Shown one piece after another: positions 33,265 to 41,842 of a stretch of DNA of 64,000 nucleotides. A program made the translations under genes and the position numbers. The notes below the pieces were generated by a model. It was given only the letters and a program-made list of their open reading frames with translations, was not told the DNA's origin and searched no databases. This DNA comes from Glycomyces terrestris. Lineage in GTDB: Bacteria; Actinomycetota; Actinomycetes; Mycobacteriales; Micromonosporaceae. The stretch lies in contig NZ_RSEB01000001.1 of the NCBI RefSeq assembly GCF_003933745.1, positions 744,001 through 808,000 of the forward strand. The letters are read 5' to 3'. Numbering within the stretch: the first letter of the stretch is position 1; each line of letters opens with the position of its first letter.

Positions 33265-34407
33265 ATGGGAGAGCACAGCGAGCCGACCCGCACGGCGGAC
33301 ACCGAGCATTCGACCAAGGGCGCCTACGTCACCGGCGGGGAGTTCACGCGGGACACGAACTACATCGAGGACCGGATCGTGGCCGACCCGGCGGCGGTGC
33401 GGGCCGCGCGGCCCGAGGCGCCCTCGCCGATCGGCGACCCGCGGATCGCGGGCCTGACCGAGGGCGCGCAGGCGTGGCCGGTCGAGCCGGGCCGGTACCG
33501 GCTGGTGGCGGCGCGGGCGTGCCCGTGGGCGCATCGGTCGATCATCGTGCGCCGCCTGCTCGGCCTGGAGGACGCGATCTCGCTGGCGACGCCGGGGCCG
33601 GTGCACGACGTGCGGTCGTGGACGTTCGACCTCGGCCCGGGCGGGCGCGACGCCGTGCTCGGCTCCGAGCGCCTTCAGGAGCACTACTTCAAGCGCTTCC
33701 CGGACTACCCGCGCGGCATCACCGTGCCCGCGATCGTCGACGTCCCCTCGGGGCAGGTCGTCACCAACAACTATCCGCAGATCACGTTCGACCTGTCGAC
33801 CCAGTGGCGCCCGCACCACCGCGAGGGCGCTCCGGACCTGGTGCCGGACGCGCTGGTCGAGGACATGCTGCCGGTGATCAAGCGGATCTTCACCGAGGTG
33901 AACAACGGCGTGTACCGGGCCGGGTTCGCCGGGTCGCAGCAGGCGTACGAGCGGGCGTACGCGCGGCTGTTCGCGGCGCTCGACTGGCTGGAGGAGCGCC
34001 TGGCGACGCGGCGGTACCTCATGGGCGCCCACGTGACCGAGGCCGACGTGCGGCTGTTCACGACCCTGGTGCGCTTCGACGCGGTCTACCACGGCCACTT
34101 CAAGTGCAACCGGAACAAGCTCACCGAGATGCCGCACCTGTGGGCGTACGCGCGCGACCTGTTCCAGACGCCCGGGTTCGGCGACACCGTCGACTTCGAC
34201 CAGATCAAGCGGCACTACTACGTCGTGCACGAGGACATCAACCCGACGCAGGTCGTGCCCGCCGGGCCGGACCTCGCGAACTGGCTGTCCGAGCACGGCC
34301 GCGAGCGCCTCGGCGGCTCGCCGTTCGGGGACGGGACCGCGCCGGGCCCGGTGGCGCCGGCGGAGGCGCCGCCGGGGGCGAACCCGCTCTACAGCGACCC
34401 GAGGTAG
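33265..34407 (+). CDS. Xi-class GST / glutathionyl-hydroquinone reductase-like protein
   Basis: 380 residues. The active-site Cys86 lies in RACPWAHRSIIVRRLLG, as in YqjG/EcM4-type reductases, which have CPWAHR in place of the ordinary GST tyrosine or serine. The C-terminal helical domain carries YLMGAHVTEADVRLFTTLVRFD and YHGHFKCN, typical for the class. Relatives reduce glutathionyl-hydroquinones. Actinobacteria make mycothiol rather than glutathione, so the natural substrate here is probably a mycothiol conjugate, which is inference. Translation starts at ATG 33265, seemingly leaderless. The 3' end overlaps the convergent hydrolase gene by 19 bp. Confidence 0.88.
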   Translation: MGEHSEPTRTADTEHSTKGAYVTGGEFTRDTNYIEDRIVADPAAVRAARPEAPSPIGDPRIAGLTEGAQAWPVEPGRYRLVAARACPWAHRSIIVRRLLGLEDAISLATPGPVHDVRSWTFDLGPGGRDAVLGSERLQEHYFKRFPDYPRGITVPAIVDVPSGQVVTNNYPQITFDLSTQWRPHHREGAPDLVPDALVEDMLPVIKRIFTEVNNGVYRAGFAGSQQAYERAYARLFAALDWLEERLATRRYLMGAHVTEADVRLFTTLVRFDAVYHGHFKCNRNKLTEMPHLWAYARDLFQTPGFGDTVDFDQIKRHYYVVHEDINPTQVVPAGPDLANWLSEHGRERLGGSPFGDGTAPGPVAPAEAPPGANPLYSDPR

Positions 34408-35561
34408 GCCCCGAGCTCGGCCGCGTACTTCGCGGGGTCCTCGTTCCAGGTCGCGGTGTGGCCGGAGGCGGACTCCACGAGGGTGGTCCGCGACTGGTCG
34501 AGCAGCTCGGCGAACTCGAGGGTCGCGGTGTGGTCGACGGTCCCGTCCTCGGTGTCGACGAACAGGAGCACCGGCATCCCGAACTCGCCGGCGTGGCGCC
34601 GCTGGTCGAGGTCGCTCAGCTTGAGGTCGGCGCGCAGCTCGACGACGCGCTTGGCGGCCCAGGTGATCGGCGGGATGACGTCCCGGTTGTCGGCCTGGAG
34701 GTCGAGGGTGGAGTCCCAGTCGGCGACCGGGGAGTCGAGGACGAGGCCGCGGATGATCGCGGGGTCGTCGATCGTGCGGGCGGTCATGGCGACGGCCGCG
34801 CCGCCCATGGAGATGCCGTGGAGGACGACGCCGCCCGCGCCGTTGGCGACGGCGTAGTCGATCGCGGCGATCACGTCCTCGGCCTCGTCCCGGCCGAGGT
34901 CGAGGAGGCCGTCCTCGGAGGCGGGGGCGCCCTCGTCGTTGCGGTAGGTGATGGCGAGGACGGGGTGCCCGAGGTCGGCGTAGACCTCGTAGGCGCGCAG
35001 GGTCTCCTCGCGGGAGGCGTTGCGGCCGTGGACGATGACGGCCCACGTGTCGAGGGCGCCGGCGGTGTGCCAGGCGGGGGCGTCGCCGAGGGGGGTGGGG
35101 ACCTGGACCTCCTCGAAGTCGAGGCCGAGGGCGGTCGCGGGGTCGCCGCGGTAGGCGTACGTGTCGAGGCGGACGGGCTCGCCCTCGGCGAGCTCGCCGA
35201 AGAGGACGCGGTCGACCGCGCGGGTCACGGAGTCGCCGTCCTCGTCGAGGACGGCGCCGATGAGGGCCTGGCCGCCGTCCCAGGCGAGGCCCCAGGTGCC
35301 GGGCTTGACGGTCGCCTCGTCGCGCGGGAGGGTGACGCTCTCGGGGAGGGCCGCGCCGTCCGGCGTCCCGACGGCCTCGACCGTGAGCGGGTACTCCGGG
35401 GCGCCGTGCTCGGGTTTGAGGACCTCGTCGGAGAAGTACCAGCCCGCGCCGACGAGTCCGGCGGAGGCGAGGACGAGTACGGAGGCCACGATGACGATCG
35501 TGCCGCGCAGCCGCCTGCGGCGCTTGCGAACGGGGGTTTCCGTCTCGGCTGTGGCGGTCAC
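34389..35561 (-). CDS. Membrane-anchored alpha/beta hydrolase
   Basis: 390 residues. A basic tail (VRKRRRRLRG) and one membrane helix (about 21-42) anchor the protein with the catalytic domain outside. The triad is read as Ser251 in LHGISMGGAAVAM, Asp in LLFVDTEDGTVD and His in ESASGHTATW; IVHGRN near 176 forms the oxyanion region. It resembles the peptidase-like BEM46/Abhd13 group; the substrate is unknown. GTG 35561 overlaps the stop of the LtrA gene by 4 bp, so the two are translationally coupled. Confidence 0.85.
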   Translation of the reverse strand: MTATAETETPVRKRRRRLRGTIVIVASVLVLASAGLVGAGWYFSDEVLKPEHGAPEYPLTVEAVGTPDGAALPESVTLPRDEATVKPGTWGLAWDGGQALIGAVLDEDGDSVTRAVDRVLFGELAEGEPVRLDTYAYRGDPATALGLDFEEVQVPTPLGDAPAWHTAGALDTWAVIVHGRNASREETLRAYEVYADLGHPVLAITYRNDEGAPASEDGLLDLGRDEAEDVIAAIDYAVANGAGGVVLHGISMGGAAVAMTARTIDDPAIIRGLVLDSPVADWDSTLDLQADNRDVIPPITWAAKRVVELRADLKLSDLDQRRHAGEFGMPVLLFVDTEDGTVDHTATLEFAELLDQSRTTLVESASGHTATWNEDPAKYAAELGAYLGSL

Positions 35562-36832
35562 GGCGTCACCTCGGGGGTCGAAGGGGGCTGGTCGCTCGAT
35601 CCTAGTGCCGCGGCGTCCGGCCCGGTATCGGGCGAGCGGCGGTAGCGGAGGTGCTGCTCGACCACGCCGTACAGGACGAGGCCGGCGAGCGCGGCGGCGG
35701 TGGCGACGGCGGCGCCGGGAACGGTCAGGACGGGCGCGAGGAGCGCGGAGCCGATCGCGACCGCGGCGGCCGCGAACTTGGCGGCGACGTGCCCGGCGGC
35801 GACGCCGCGTTCGCTCACCGCCTCGATCATGAGCGTGGTCAGGAGGATGACGGCGACGGCGACGGCCGGGACGAGCGCCACGGCGCGGTCGCCGAGGTGG
35901 ACGTGGCCGGGGTCGGTGATCCGCTCGACCGCCAGCGCGGTGCCGGCGCCGAGGGCGGCGACGGCGGCGAACACGAAGTAGTGCGAGTACGCCCAGACGT
36001 ACACGGTGACCGGGCCGCGGTCGAAGGCGTGGCCGCCGCTGAAGTCGAAGTAGATCCACCACAGGGCGAAGACGATGACGAGGCCGGCGGCGGCGAGGGT
36101 GAGCAGCGGGGCGGTGTCGAAGTCGAGCCCGGAGTCCACGGCGCCGGAGACGGCGATCGTGGCGGCGGCGACGGCCTCGCCGAGGACGATGATCGTGAAC
36201 AGGCCGTAGCGCTCCCGGATGTGGCCCCAGTGGCCGCCCAGGCGCGGGTTCCAGCGGGCGAGGACCGGGACGGCGAGGTCGAGGAGGAACCACGCGATCC
36301 AGGCCTCGACGCGCCATTCGGCGGGCACGAGGAGGAACGCCACCCAGCCGAGCTGGACGAACGCGGTGAGCGCGATCATGCGGCCGGCGAGGCGGCGCAT
36401 GACGGGGTCGGGCGTGGAGCGGTGCACGCGGGCCCACTGGGCGACGTACGCCAGTCGCATGACCACATAGGAGACGACGAAGACGCGGAAGTCGAGGTGC
36501 GCGGCCTGCGGGACGCCGGCGGCGAGGCCGAGCGAGCCGGCGATCATGACCATCATGAGGAGCCGGTAGGGCACGTCGTCGGTGTCGAAGAAGTTCGCGA
36601 ACCACGTGAACGAGACCCAGATCCACCAGATCGCGGCGAACGCGAACAGGTAGCCGAGGAGGCCTTCGCCGAGGTGGCCTTCGGCGGCGGCGTGCTCGAA
36701 CTGGGAGGCGGCTTGGGCGACGGCCACGACGAACGCGAGGTCGAAGAACAGTTCGAGCCAGGTGGCCTGCCGGTGGCCTTCGGTGTGGTCGCGGGTCGCG
36801 ATCGGCACCCGCCAGCGCTTCGCCTCCACCAT
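35558..36832 (-). CDS. Low-temperature-requirement protein A (LtrA) family membrane protein
   Basis: 424 residues with about ten membrane segments. TWLELFFDLAFVVAVAQAAS at the N terminus, WIWVSFTWFANFFDTDD and ERYGLFTIIVLGEAVAAAT are the hallmarks of LtrA. The family is named for a Listeria mutant that cannot grow in the cold; its molecular function is unknown. AAAGGA is 9 nt before ATG 36832, which is preferred to GTG 36841. It is followed by the coupled hydrolase gene. Confidence 0.9.
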   Translation of the reverse strand: MVEAKRWRVPIATRDHTEGHRQATWLELFFDLAFVVAVAQAASQFEHAAAEGHLGEGLLGYLFAFAAIWWIWVSFTWFANFFDTDDVPYRLLMMVMIAGSLGLAAGVPQAAHLDFRVFVVSYVVMRLAYVAQWARVHRSTPDPVMRRLAGRMIALTAFVQLGWVAFLLVPAEWRVEAWIAWFLLDLAVPVLARWNPRLGGHWGHIRERYGLFTIIVLGEAVAAATIAVSGAVDSGLDFDTAPLLTLAAAGLVIVFALWWIYFDFSGGHAFDRGPVTVYVWAYSHYFVFAAVAALGAGTALAVERITDPGHVHLGDRAVALVPAVAVAVILLTTLMIEAVSERGVAAGHVAAKFAAAAVAIGSALLAPVLTVPGAAVATAAALAGLVLYGVVEQHLRYRRSPDTGPDAAALGSSDQPPSTPEVTP

Positions 36833-36993
36833 GGTGGGCACGTCCTTTCCGGTCGCTTCCGAGGTCAGCGCACAGTATCGCCCGGGCGGCGGGGGCCCGC
36901 AGCGGGTCGCCGCCCGGGCGGCGGAGGGGCGCGCGTGGCGGGCCGGCGTGGGACGATGGAGGCGGCCCCTCCCTTCGGCCCGAAGGATCTCCG

Positions 36994-37581
36994 ATGTCCG
37001 GTGACGAGCGCCCCGGCGGCCGCGCGGTCGAGCGCGTGACCGACCGTCCTCAGTGGCGTGACGCGGCGCGCACCGCGGCCGGCGCCGCGGTCGCGGCCGG
37101 GGCGGTCGCCGCCGCGGCCGCGGGCACCCCCAACGGCTGGCCGCTGGCGCTGCTCGCCGCGGCCGGGGCCGCCGCCTGGCCCCTGAGCCGGTGGCGGAAC
37201 CTCGCCAGGCGGCAGGTGGTGGCCGAGTTCGACCGCGAGGGCGTGCGGCTGTACCCCGAGACCGCGCGGCGGGGCCGCGGCCTCGGTCCGGCGGTGGACC
37301 TGCCGTGGGCGGAGGTGCGCGGGATCTACTTCTGGCGCAAGCGGACCGGGCTGGTGTGGACCACGATGCTCGGGGTCGAGCCGGTGCGGTCCGACCCGCG
37401 GGGCGCGCCGGAGGACCGGGAGGGGGTGCCCGCGCACGTCTCGAGCGCGCTCGCGCGGCGGTCGGTGCCGTTCAGCGCCTCGGGGCGCGCCCGGGTCGAG
37501 GCGGCGGCGCGGCGGTTCACGATGCGCGCGAGGGTGGTCGACGCGCGGCGGGCGCCGCGGGCGCGGCGGACGGTCTACTGA
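36994..37581 (+). CDS. Hypothetical membrane-associated protein
   Basis: 195 residues. A hydrophobic Ala/Gly-rich hairpin (about 28-62) is followed by a basic, mostly beta domain: VVAEFDREGVRLYPETAR and DLPWAEVRGIYFWRKRTG resemble the bacterial PH-like fold. The tail is very Arg-rich. I do not recognise a named family. AAGGA lies 6 nt before ATG 36994. It converges on the GNAT gene with a 7-bp overlap. Confidence 0.68.
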   Translation: MSGDERPGGRAVERVTDRPQWRDAARTAAGAAVAAGAVAAAAAGTPNGWPLALLAAAGAAAWPLSRWRNLARRQVVAEFDREGVRLYPETARRGRGLGPAVDLPWAEVRGIYFWRKRTGLVWTTMLGVEPVRSDPRGAPEDREGVPAHVSSALARRSVPFSASGRARVEAAARRFTMRARVVDARRAPRARRTVY

Positions 37582-38072
37582 GGCTTCAGTTCGAGGACCC
37601 AGTCCTGGCCGGTGAGGTCGTGGCCGAAGCCGCGGAACGGGGTCTCCCGCTCGAGGGTGAACCCGTTGGCCTCGTAGATGCGGCGGGCGGCGTCGAGGAG
37701 GCTGGAGGTCCACAGGACGACGCGCGCGTACCCGGCGGCGCGGGCGAAGTCGAGGCAGTGGGCGACCAGGCGGGAGCCGAGACCGAGGCCGCGGGCGGTC
37801 TCGGCGACGAAGAGGATGCGGAGCCGGGCGGTGCCCTCCTCCTCGGCCGCGACGAGGGCGATGCTGCCGGCGCGCTCGCCGTCGACCTCGGCGATCCAGG
37901 CGGCCTCGCGGGCGGGGTCGTGCCCGGCGGCGAAGTCGGCCACGATGCGGGCGACCAGGCCCTCGTACTCGGCGTTCCAGCCGTGCTCGGCGGCGTAGGA
38001 CTCGCCTTGGGCCATGACGATCCAGCCGAGGTCGCCGGGCCGGTCGGCGGCGCGGATGTCGAGGCGGGGCAT
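37575..38072 (-). CDS. GNAT-family N-acetyltransferase
   Basis: 165 residues of the acetyl-CoA-dependent GNAT fold. ILFVAETARGLGLGSRLVAH contains the pyrophosphate-binding loop (Arg-Gly-Leu-Gly-Leu-Gly) and LDAARRIYEANGFTLERET the C-terminal motif. Such proteins acetylate amines of small molecules, antibiotics or proteins; the substrate is unknown. GGAGG stands 6 nt before ATG 38072. A TetR gene lies divergently, and a 20-bp palindrome in the 61-bp gap is probably its operator, so this acetyltransferase is likely TetR-controlled. Confidence 0.87.
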   Translation of the reverse strand: MPRLDIRAADRPGDLGWIVMAQGESYAAEHGWNAEYEGLVARIVADFAAGHDPAREAAWIAEVDGERAGSIALVAAEEEGTARLRILFVAETARGLGLGSRLVAHCLDFARAAGYARVVLWTSSLLDAARRIYEANGFTLERETPFRGFGHDLTGQDWVLELKPQ

Positions 38073-38096
38073 CGGGGACCTCCAGGCTCGCAACTC

Positions 38097-38116
38097 ACTG
38101 AAACACTCGTTTCAGT
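38097..38116. promoter_or_regulatory. TetR operator between GNAT and TetR genes
   Basis: ACTGAAAC and GTTTCAGT form perfect 8-bp arms around ACTC. The site overlaps the -35 and spacer of the TetR promoter, as expected for autorepression. Confidence 0.7.
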
Positions 38117-38121
38117 AGCCT

Positions 38122-38127
38122 TATGCT
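38122..38127 (+). promoter_or_regulatory. -10 element TATGCT of the TetR gene, leaderless
   Basis: Ends 6 nt before ATG 38134. CTGAAA, 18 bp upstream, would be a weak -35 inside the operator. Confidence 0.55.
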
Positions 38128-38133
38128 AGCGCC

Positions 38134-38676
38134 ATGACCCAGGACAGCGCCAGCCCCCGCCGGACCGAGCTGCGCGAGGCCGCCTACCGGTACGTGCTCG
38201 AGCACGGCCTCGCCGACCTCTCCCTGCGCCCGCTCGCGGCCGCGATCGGCTCCAGCCCCCGCGTCCTGCTGTTCCTGTTCGGCAGCAAGGACGGCCTCAT
38301 CCGCGACCTCCTCGCCCGCGCCCGCGCCGACGAGCTGGCGCTCCTCGACCGGCTCGGCGAGCCGGCCGGCCTGGCGGCCGCGGCCGCGCGGCTGTGGGAC
38401 TGGGCCGCGGCGCCCGAGCACCGCCCGCTCCTGCGGCTGTGGGTCGAGGCGTACGGCCGCTCGCTCGTCGAGCCGGACGGCGCGTGGGCCGGCTTCGCGA
38501 AGGCCACTGTGGACGACTGGCTGGCGGTCCTGGCCGCCTGCGAGCCCGGGGCCGACCCGGCCCGGCGCACCCTCGTCCTCGCGGTCCTGCGCGGCGCGAT
38601 CCTCGACCTCCTCGCCACCGACGACGCCGAGCGCACCGGCGCCGCGCTCCGCCTGCACCTCGCCCTCCTCGACTGA
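38134..38676 (+). CDS. TetR-family transcriptional regulator
   Basis: 180 residues. The DNA-binding domain is RTELREAAYRYVLEHGLADLSLRPLAAAIGSSPRVLLFLFGSKD, with the helix-turn-helix near 28-50; the rest is a helical ligand domain. The palindrome in the gap to the GNAT gene overlaps this gene's promoter, so it probably represses itself and the acetyltransferase. Translation starts at ATG 38134 with no ribosome site, consistent with a leaderless mRNA. The inducer is unknown. Confidence 0.87.
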   Translation: MTQDSASPRRTELREAAYRYVLEHGLADLSLRPLAAAIGSSPRVLLFLFGSKDGLIRDLLARARADELALLDRLGEPAGLAAAAARLWDWAAAPEHRPLLRLWVEAYGRSLVEPDGAWAGFAKATVDDWLAVLAACEPGADPARRTLVLAVLRGAILDLLATDDAERTGAALRLHLALLD

Positions 38677-38738
38677 GCGCGATGCCGCGACGGGGCGCGC
38701 GTCCGGCCGTCGCGGCTCGGACCGGGCGCGCCAGGCCC

Positions 38739-38744
38739 TAAGCT
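38739..38744 (+). promoter_or_regulatory. -10 element TAAGCT of the CDF gene, leaderless
   Basis: Ends 7 nt before ATG 38752. CGGAGG directly abuts the ATG and is too close to work as a ribosome site. Confidence 0.45.
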
Positions 38745-38751
38745 TCGGAGG

Positions 38752-39696
38752 ATGAGCGGCCAAGCGGGCGAAGTGAAGTCGGAGAGCGTCCTGACCGTGC
38801 TCCTGGCGGGGCTGATGAACCTCGCCATCGCGGTCGCGAAGCTCGTCGCCGGAGTCCTGTCCGGCTCCGCGGCGATGGTCTCCGAGGCCGCGCACTCGGC
38901 GGCCGACACCGTCACCGAGATCATGCTGTACCTCGCGCTGCGCAACAGCGCGAAGCGCCCCGACGAGGCCCACCCGTTCGGGTACGGCTCGACCGCGTAC
39001 ATGTGGGCGGCGCTCGCGGCGGCGTTCACGTTCGTGGCGGGCGGCCTGTTCTCGATCACGCACGGCTTCCACTCGATCAGCGGCGGCGGCGAGGCCGACT
39101 TCCTGGTGTCCTACGTGGTCCTGGCGGTCTCGTTCGTCCTGGAGGCGGTCTCGTTCGCGCGCACGATCGCGCAGCTGCGCAGCGAGTCGCGGCACTGGAA
39201 CGTGCGCCCGCGCCGGTTCCTGAAGCACACGCCGGACACGAGCCTGAAGGCGGTGTTCCTGGAGGACCTCGCCGCGCTCGTCGGGCTGCTCCTGGCCGCG
39301 GCCGGCCTGGCGCTCACCGAGGCCACCGGCGACCCGCTCTACGACGGCGGCGCCTCGATCCTCATCGGCGTGCTGCTCCTGGTGGTGGCGGTCCTGCTCG
39401 GCCACGCGAACCTGTCGCTCCTGATCGGGCGGAGCCTGCCGCCGCGGTTCCGCGAGGCGGTGCGCGCCGAGCTCGCGGCCGGGGACGAGATCGCGGCCGT
39501 GCAGGAGCTGCTGACCCTCCAGCTCGGGCCGACCTCGGTCCTGGTCGCGGCCCGGATCGACTACCGCGACAGCGCCGACGGGGCCGCGATCGAGGCCGCG
39601 AGCCGGGCCGCCGAGGCGCGGCTGCGCGAACGGTACCCGCAGATCACGTACGTGTTCCTGAGCCCCTGGGGCGACGCGGACCTCACTCCCCGATGA
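38752..39696 (+). CDS. Cation diffusion facilitator family transporter
   Basis: 314 residues with six membrane helices. Helix 2 has VSEAAHSAADTVTEIML, the His-Asp metal site, and helix 5 has FLEDLAALVGLLLAAAG with Asp; HPFGYGSTAYMW links helices 2 and 3. A cytoplasmic ferredoxin-like domain ends the chain. The family exports Zn2+, Fe2+, Mn2+ or Co2+ in exchange for protons; metal choice cannot be read from the sequence. It converges on the lipoprotein gene with a 14-bp overlap. Confidence 0.9.
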   Translation: MSGQAGEVKSESVLTVLLAGLMNLAIAVAKLVAGVLSGSAAMVSEAAHSAADTVTEIMLYLALRNSAKRPDEAHPFGYGSTAYMWAALAAAFTFVAGGLFSITHGFHSISGGGEADFLVSYVVLAVSFVLEAVSFARTIAQLRSESRHWNVRPRRFLKHTPDTSLKAVFLEDLAALVGLLLAAAGLALTEATGDPLYDGGASILIGVLLLVVAVLLGHANLSLLIGRSLPPRFREAVRAELAAGDEIAAVQELLTLQLGPTSVLVAARIDYRDSADGAAIEAASRAAEARLRERYPQITYVFLSPWGDADLTPR

Positions 39697-40813
39697 CCTC
39701 CTGGGCCTTCGCGATGAGCTCGCGCATCTCGTCGTGCCAGGCGAAGACCGCGGTCTCGATGTCGAGGTAGTAGCGCAGCTGCGCCTGCTGCCAGCCGTGG
39801 ACGGCCGCCTCGCGGTAACCGGACTCGTCGCCGCACTCGGCGAAGTCGGCCGCCAGCGCCCGCTCGAAGTCGAGCCAGCCCTGCGCGTCGTCGCCGTCGG
39901 GGGCGTCGTCCGGCGGGTCGGGCCAGCGCACGCCCGCGTCCGGGTACGAGTTGAGCGCGTACACGCCTTCGCCGGCGGCCACGAGGTAGTCGTGGACGAG
40001 GATCTGGCCCTCGTAGAACTCCCAGCCCTCCTGGCCGCGGTCGGCGAGGCAGTCGGTGAACGCGACCTCGGCGTCGGCGGTCTCCTCGGCGAACCGCTCC
40101 TTCATGCGGGTCCAGTCGCCGTCGGGCTGCTCGGGGCGCACGGTGTGCTCGTCCTGGCCCTCCTCGAGGCCGCCGTAGACGGCCTCGATCATCTCCAGCT
40201 TGCAGCCGCCCACGGGGACCTCGACCTCCTCGCCGTCACCGGTCTCCTCGGGCTCGATCCCGGCGAGGTCGGGGTGGTGGAACTCGGCCCAGGCCTCGCC
40301 GCCGTACGCGACGTACCAGGCGTACCGCTCCTCCTCGCTCAGGTCGAAGAAGGGGTACTCCTCCTGCTCGTCCTCGCCGAAGTCGACGCTGTACCAGCCC
40401 ATCTCGGCCTGGAACGCGTCCCATTCGGCGAGGAGCGCGTCGCCGTCCTCGACGGTCTCGGGGGCGGCGAGGGTCGTCCACTGCCAGAAGCCGCGCCGCG
40501 CGGCGTCTTCTGCGGAGGGCAGGAACCAGTCGTAGGGGGGCGTGTCGAGGAACGTCTCGCGCTCGCCGGTCGGCTCCTCCCGGAACTCCCACGGGTCGTG
40601 GACGGTGAAGCCCTGGGCCTCCAGGCACGCCTGCGCGATCCGGGCCTCGGCGGCGTCGAGCTCGGCCGAGAGGCGCATGCTCTCGTTGTAGGTCTCGGTG
40701 AGCTGCTGCTCGTACTCGGCGAAGTCGAGGTCCTCCTCCTCGGGGGCGAACCAGGAGCAGCCGGCGGCGGCCAGCGGGAGCGCGAGGGCGAGGGCGAGGG
40801 GTTTGCGGTGCAC
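39683..40813 (-). CDS. Secreted lipoprotein of unknown function
   Basis: 376 residues. A signal peptide ends in the lipobox LAAAGC (Cys19), so the mature protein should be lipid-anchored outside the membrane. The rest is acidic and rich in Trp, Tyr and Glu, with Cys residues in QACLEAQGF, GGCKLEM, TDCLADRG and AECGDES that may form disulfides. I recognise no family. Start GTG 40813. It follows ahpE on the same strand after a strong hairpin, so it is probably expressed on its own. Confidence 0.8.
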   Translation of the reverse strand: MHRKPLALALALPLAAAGCSWFAPEEEDLDFAEYEQQLTETYNESMRLSAELDAAEARIAQACLEAQGFTVHDPWEFREEPTGERETFLDTPPYDWFLPSAEDAARRGFWQWTTLAAPETVEDGDALLAEWDAFQAEMGWYSVDFGEDEQEEYPFFDLSEEERYAWYVAYGGEAWAEFHHPDLAGIEPEETGDGEEVEVPVGGCKLEMIEAVYGGLEEGQDEHTVRPEQPDGDWTRMKERFAEETADAEVAFTDCLADRGQEGWEFYEGQILVHDYLVAAGEGVYALNSYPDAGVRWPDPPDDAPDGDDAQGWLDFERALAADFAECGDESGYREAAVHGWQQAQLRYYLDIETAVFAWHDEMRELIAKAQEVIGE

Positions 40814-40856
40814 GATGGGTCCCGTCCTGTGGGGGTCGATGCCGCTAGGACGCCGC

Positions 40857-40886
40857 GGGCGCGCCGGCGGGTTGCACGGCGCGCCC
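40857..40886 (-). terminator. Terminator hairpin after ahpE
   Basis: GGGCGCGCCG and CGGCGCGCCC form a perfect 10-bp stem with a 10-nt loop, 14 nt past the ahpE stop. Confidence 0.65.
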
Positions 40887-40900
40887 GGGAGAGTGGTGCT

Positions 40901-41365
40901 CTAGCCCTGGAGTTCGGCGAGGGCCTTCTGCCACTGCGACTGGTCGCGGGGCTCGCCGGGGAGGTTCATCTCGGCGAAGCGGACCACGCCCTGCTTGTCG
41001 ATGACGAACGTCCCGCGGTTCGCCATGCCCTTCTCGTCGTTGAAGACGCCGTAGGCCTGGGCGACCGCGCCGTGGGGCCAGAAGTCGCTCAGCAGCGGGA
41101 ACTCGAAGCCCTCGCGCTGGGCCCACACCTTGTGCGCGAACGGGGAGTCGACGGAGACGGCGAGGACCTGCACGTCGTCGGACTGGTAGGCGTCGAGGTT
41201 GTCGCGGATGCCGCACAGCTCGCCCTCGCACACGCCGGTGAACGCGAACGGGTAGAACACGAGGAGGACGTGCTTCTCGCCGAGGAAGTCGGCCAGCGCG
41301 ACGTCCTGGTTGTGCTGGTCCTTCAGCGTGAAGTCGGGGGCCTTGGCCCCGGTCTCGATCGGCAT
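40901..41365 (-). CDS. ahpE: Peroxiredoxin, AhpE/BCP type
   Basis: 154 residues. FYPFAFTGVCEGELCGIRD contains the peroxidatic Cys46; LLSDFWPHGAVAQAYGVFN and ANRGTFVIDKQGVVRFAEM agree closely with the mycobacterial AhpE pattern. It reduces hydroperoxides and peroxynitrite in the cytoplasm. A second Cys51 gives a C-X4-C pair as in BCP, so it may resolve internally, unlike 1-Cys AhpE. AAGGAG is 5 nt before ATG 41365. The order with DUF3052 and aceE matches Rv2238c-Rv2241. Thioredoxin, encoded nearby, or mycoredoxin would recycle it. Confidence 0.92.
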   Translation of the reverse strand: MPIETGAKAPDFTLKDQHNQDVALADFLGEKHVLLVFYPFAFTGVCEGELCGIRDNLDAYQSDDVQVLAVSVDSPFAHKVWAQREGFEFPLLSDFWPHGAVAQAYGVFNDEKGMANRGTFVIDKQGVVRFAEMNLPGEPRDQSQWQKALAELQG

Positions 41366-41425
41366 GCGCGCTCCTTGCACAGGGCCCCCGCTCGCGGGCG
41401 CCTCGGGTGTCTGTCGCGCTGAAGG

Positions 41426-41842
41426 TTAGCGGCGGGCGACGACCATGCGCGACGCGACCCAGTCGGGGGAGGCGTTCAGCGTCTTGGTCGACTTCAGGCC
41501 GGCGAGGGCCGCCGACTCCTCGATGTCGGCCGGGTCGATGTGGCCGGGCTTGCCGGCCTTCGGGGTCAGGAGCCACACGACGCCGTCGTCGGCGAGGGGG
41601 TCGCGGGCGTCGAGGAGGAGGTCGACGAGGTCGCCGTCCTCCACGCGGCACCACAGGAGGACCGCGCCGACGATCTCGTCGGAGTCCTCGTCGAGGAGCT
41701 CGCCGACGGCCTCGATGACGGCCGTCCGCAGGGCGGCGTCCACGTCGGTGTCGAATCCGATCTCCATGACCGCCTCGACTCCGTCGAGCCCGAGTCGCTG
41801 CACCACGCTCGACACGTCCGCCGGGCTGCTCGGAGCGTTCAC
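41426..41842 (-). CDS. DUF3052 family protein
   Basis: 138 residues. SVVQRLGLDGVEAVMEIGFD, VVWLLTPKAGKPGHIDPADI and LNASPDWVASRMVVARR are conserved features of this actinobacterial family, represented by Rv2239c beside ahpE in mycobacteria. Function is unknown; the fold looks like a small alpha/beta domain. GGAGG stands 7 nt before GTG 41842. It is upstream of ahpE on the same strand with a 60-nt gap. Confidence 0.85.
   Translation of the reverse strand: MNAPSSPADVSSVVQRLGLDGVEAVMEIGFDTDVDAALRTAVIEAVGELLDEDSDEIVGAVLLWCRVEDGDLVDLLLDARDPLADDGVVWLLTPKAGKPGHIDPADIEESAALAGLKSTKTLNASPDWVASRMVVARR

Noticed and set aside
41408-41426. AAGGTTAGC near the ahpE-DUF3052 junction as an iron box
   Set aside because: Only one half of the palindrome is present and part of it is the DUF3052 stop codon.
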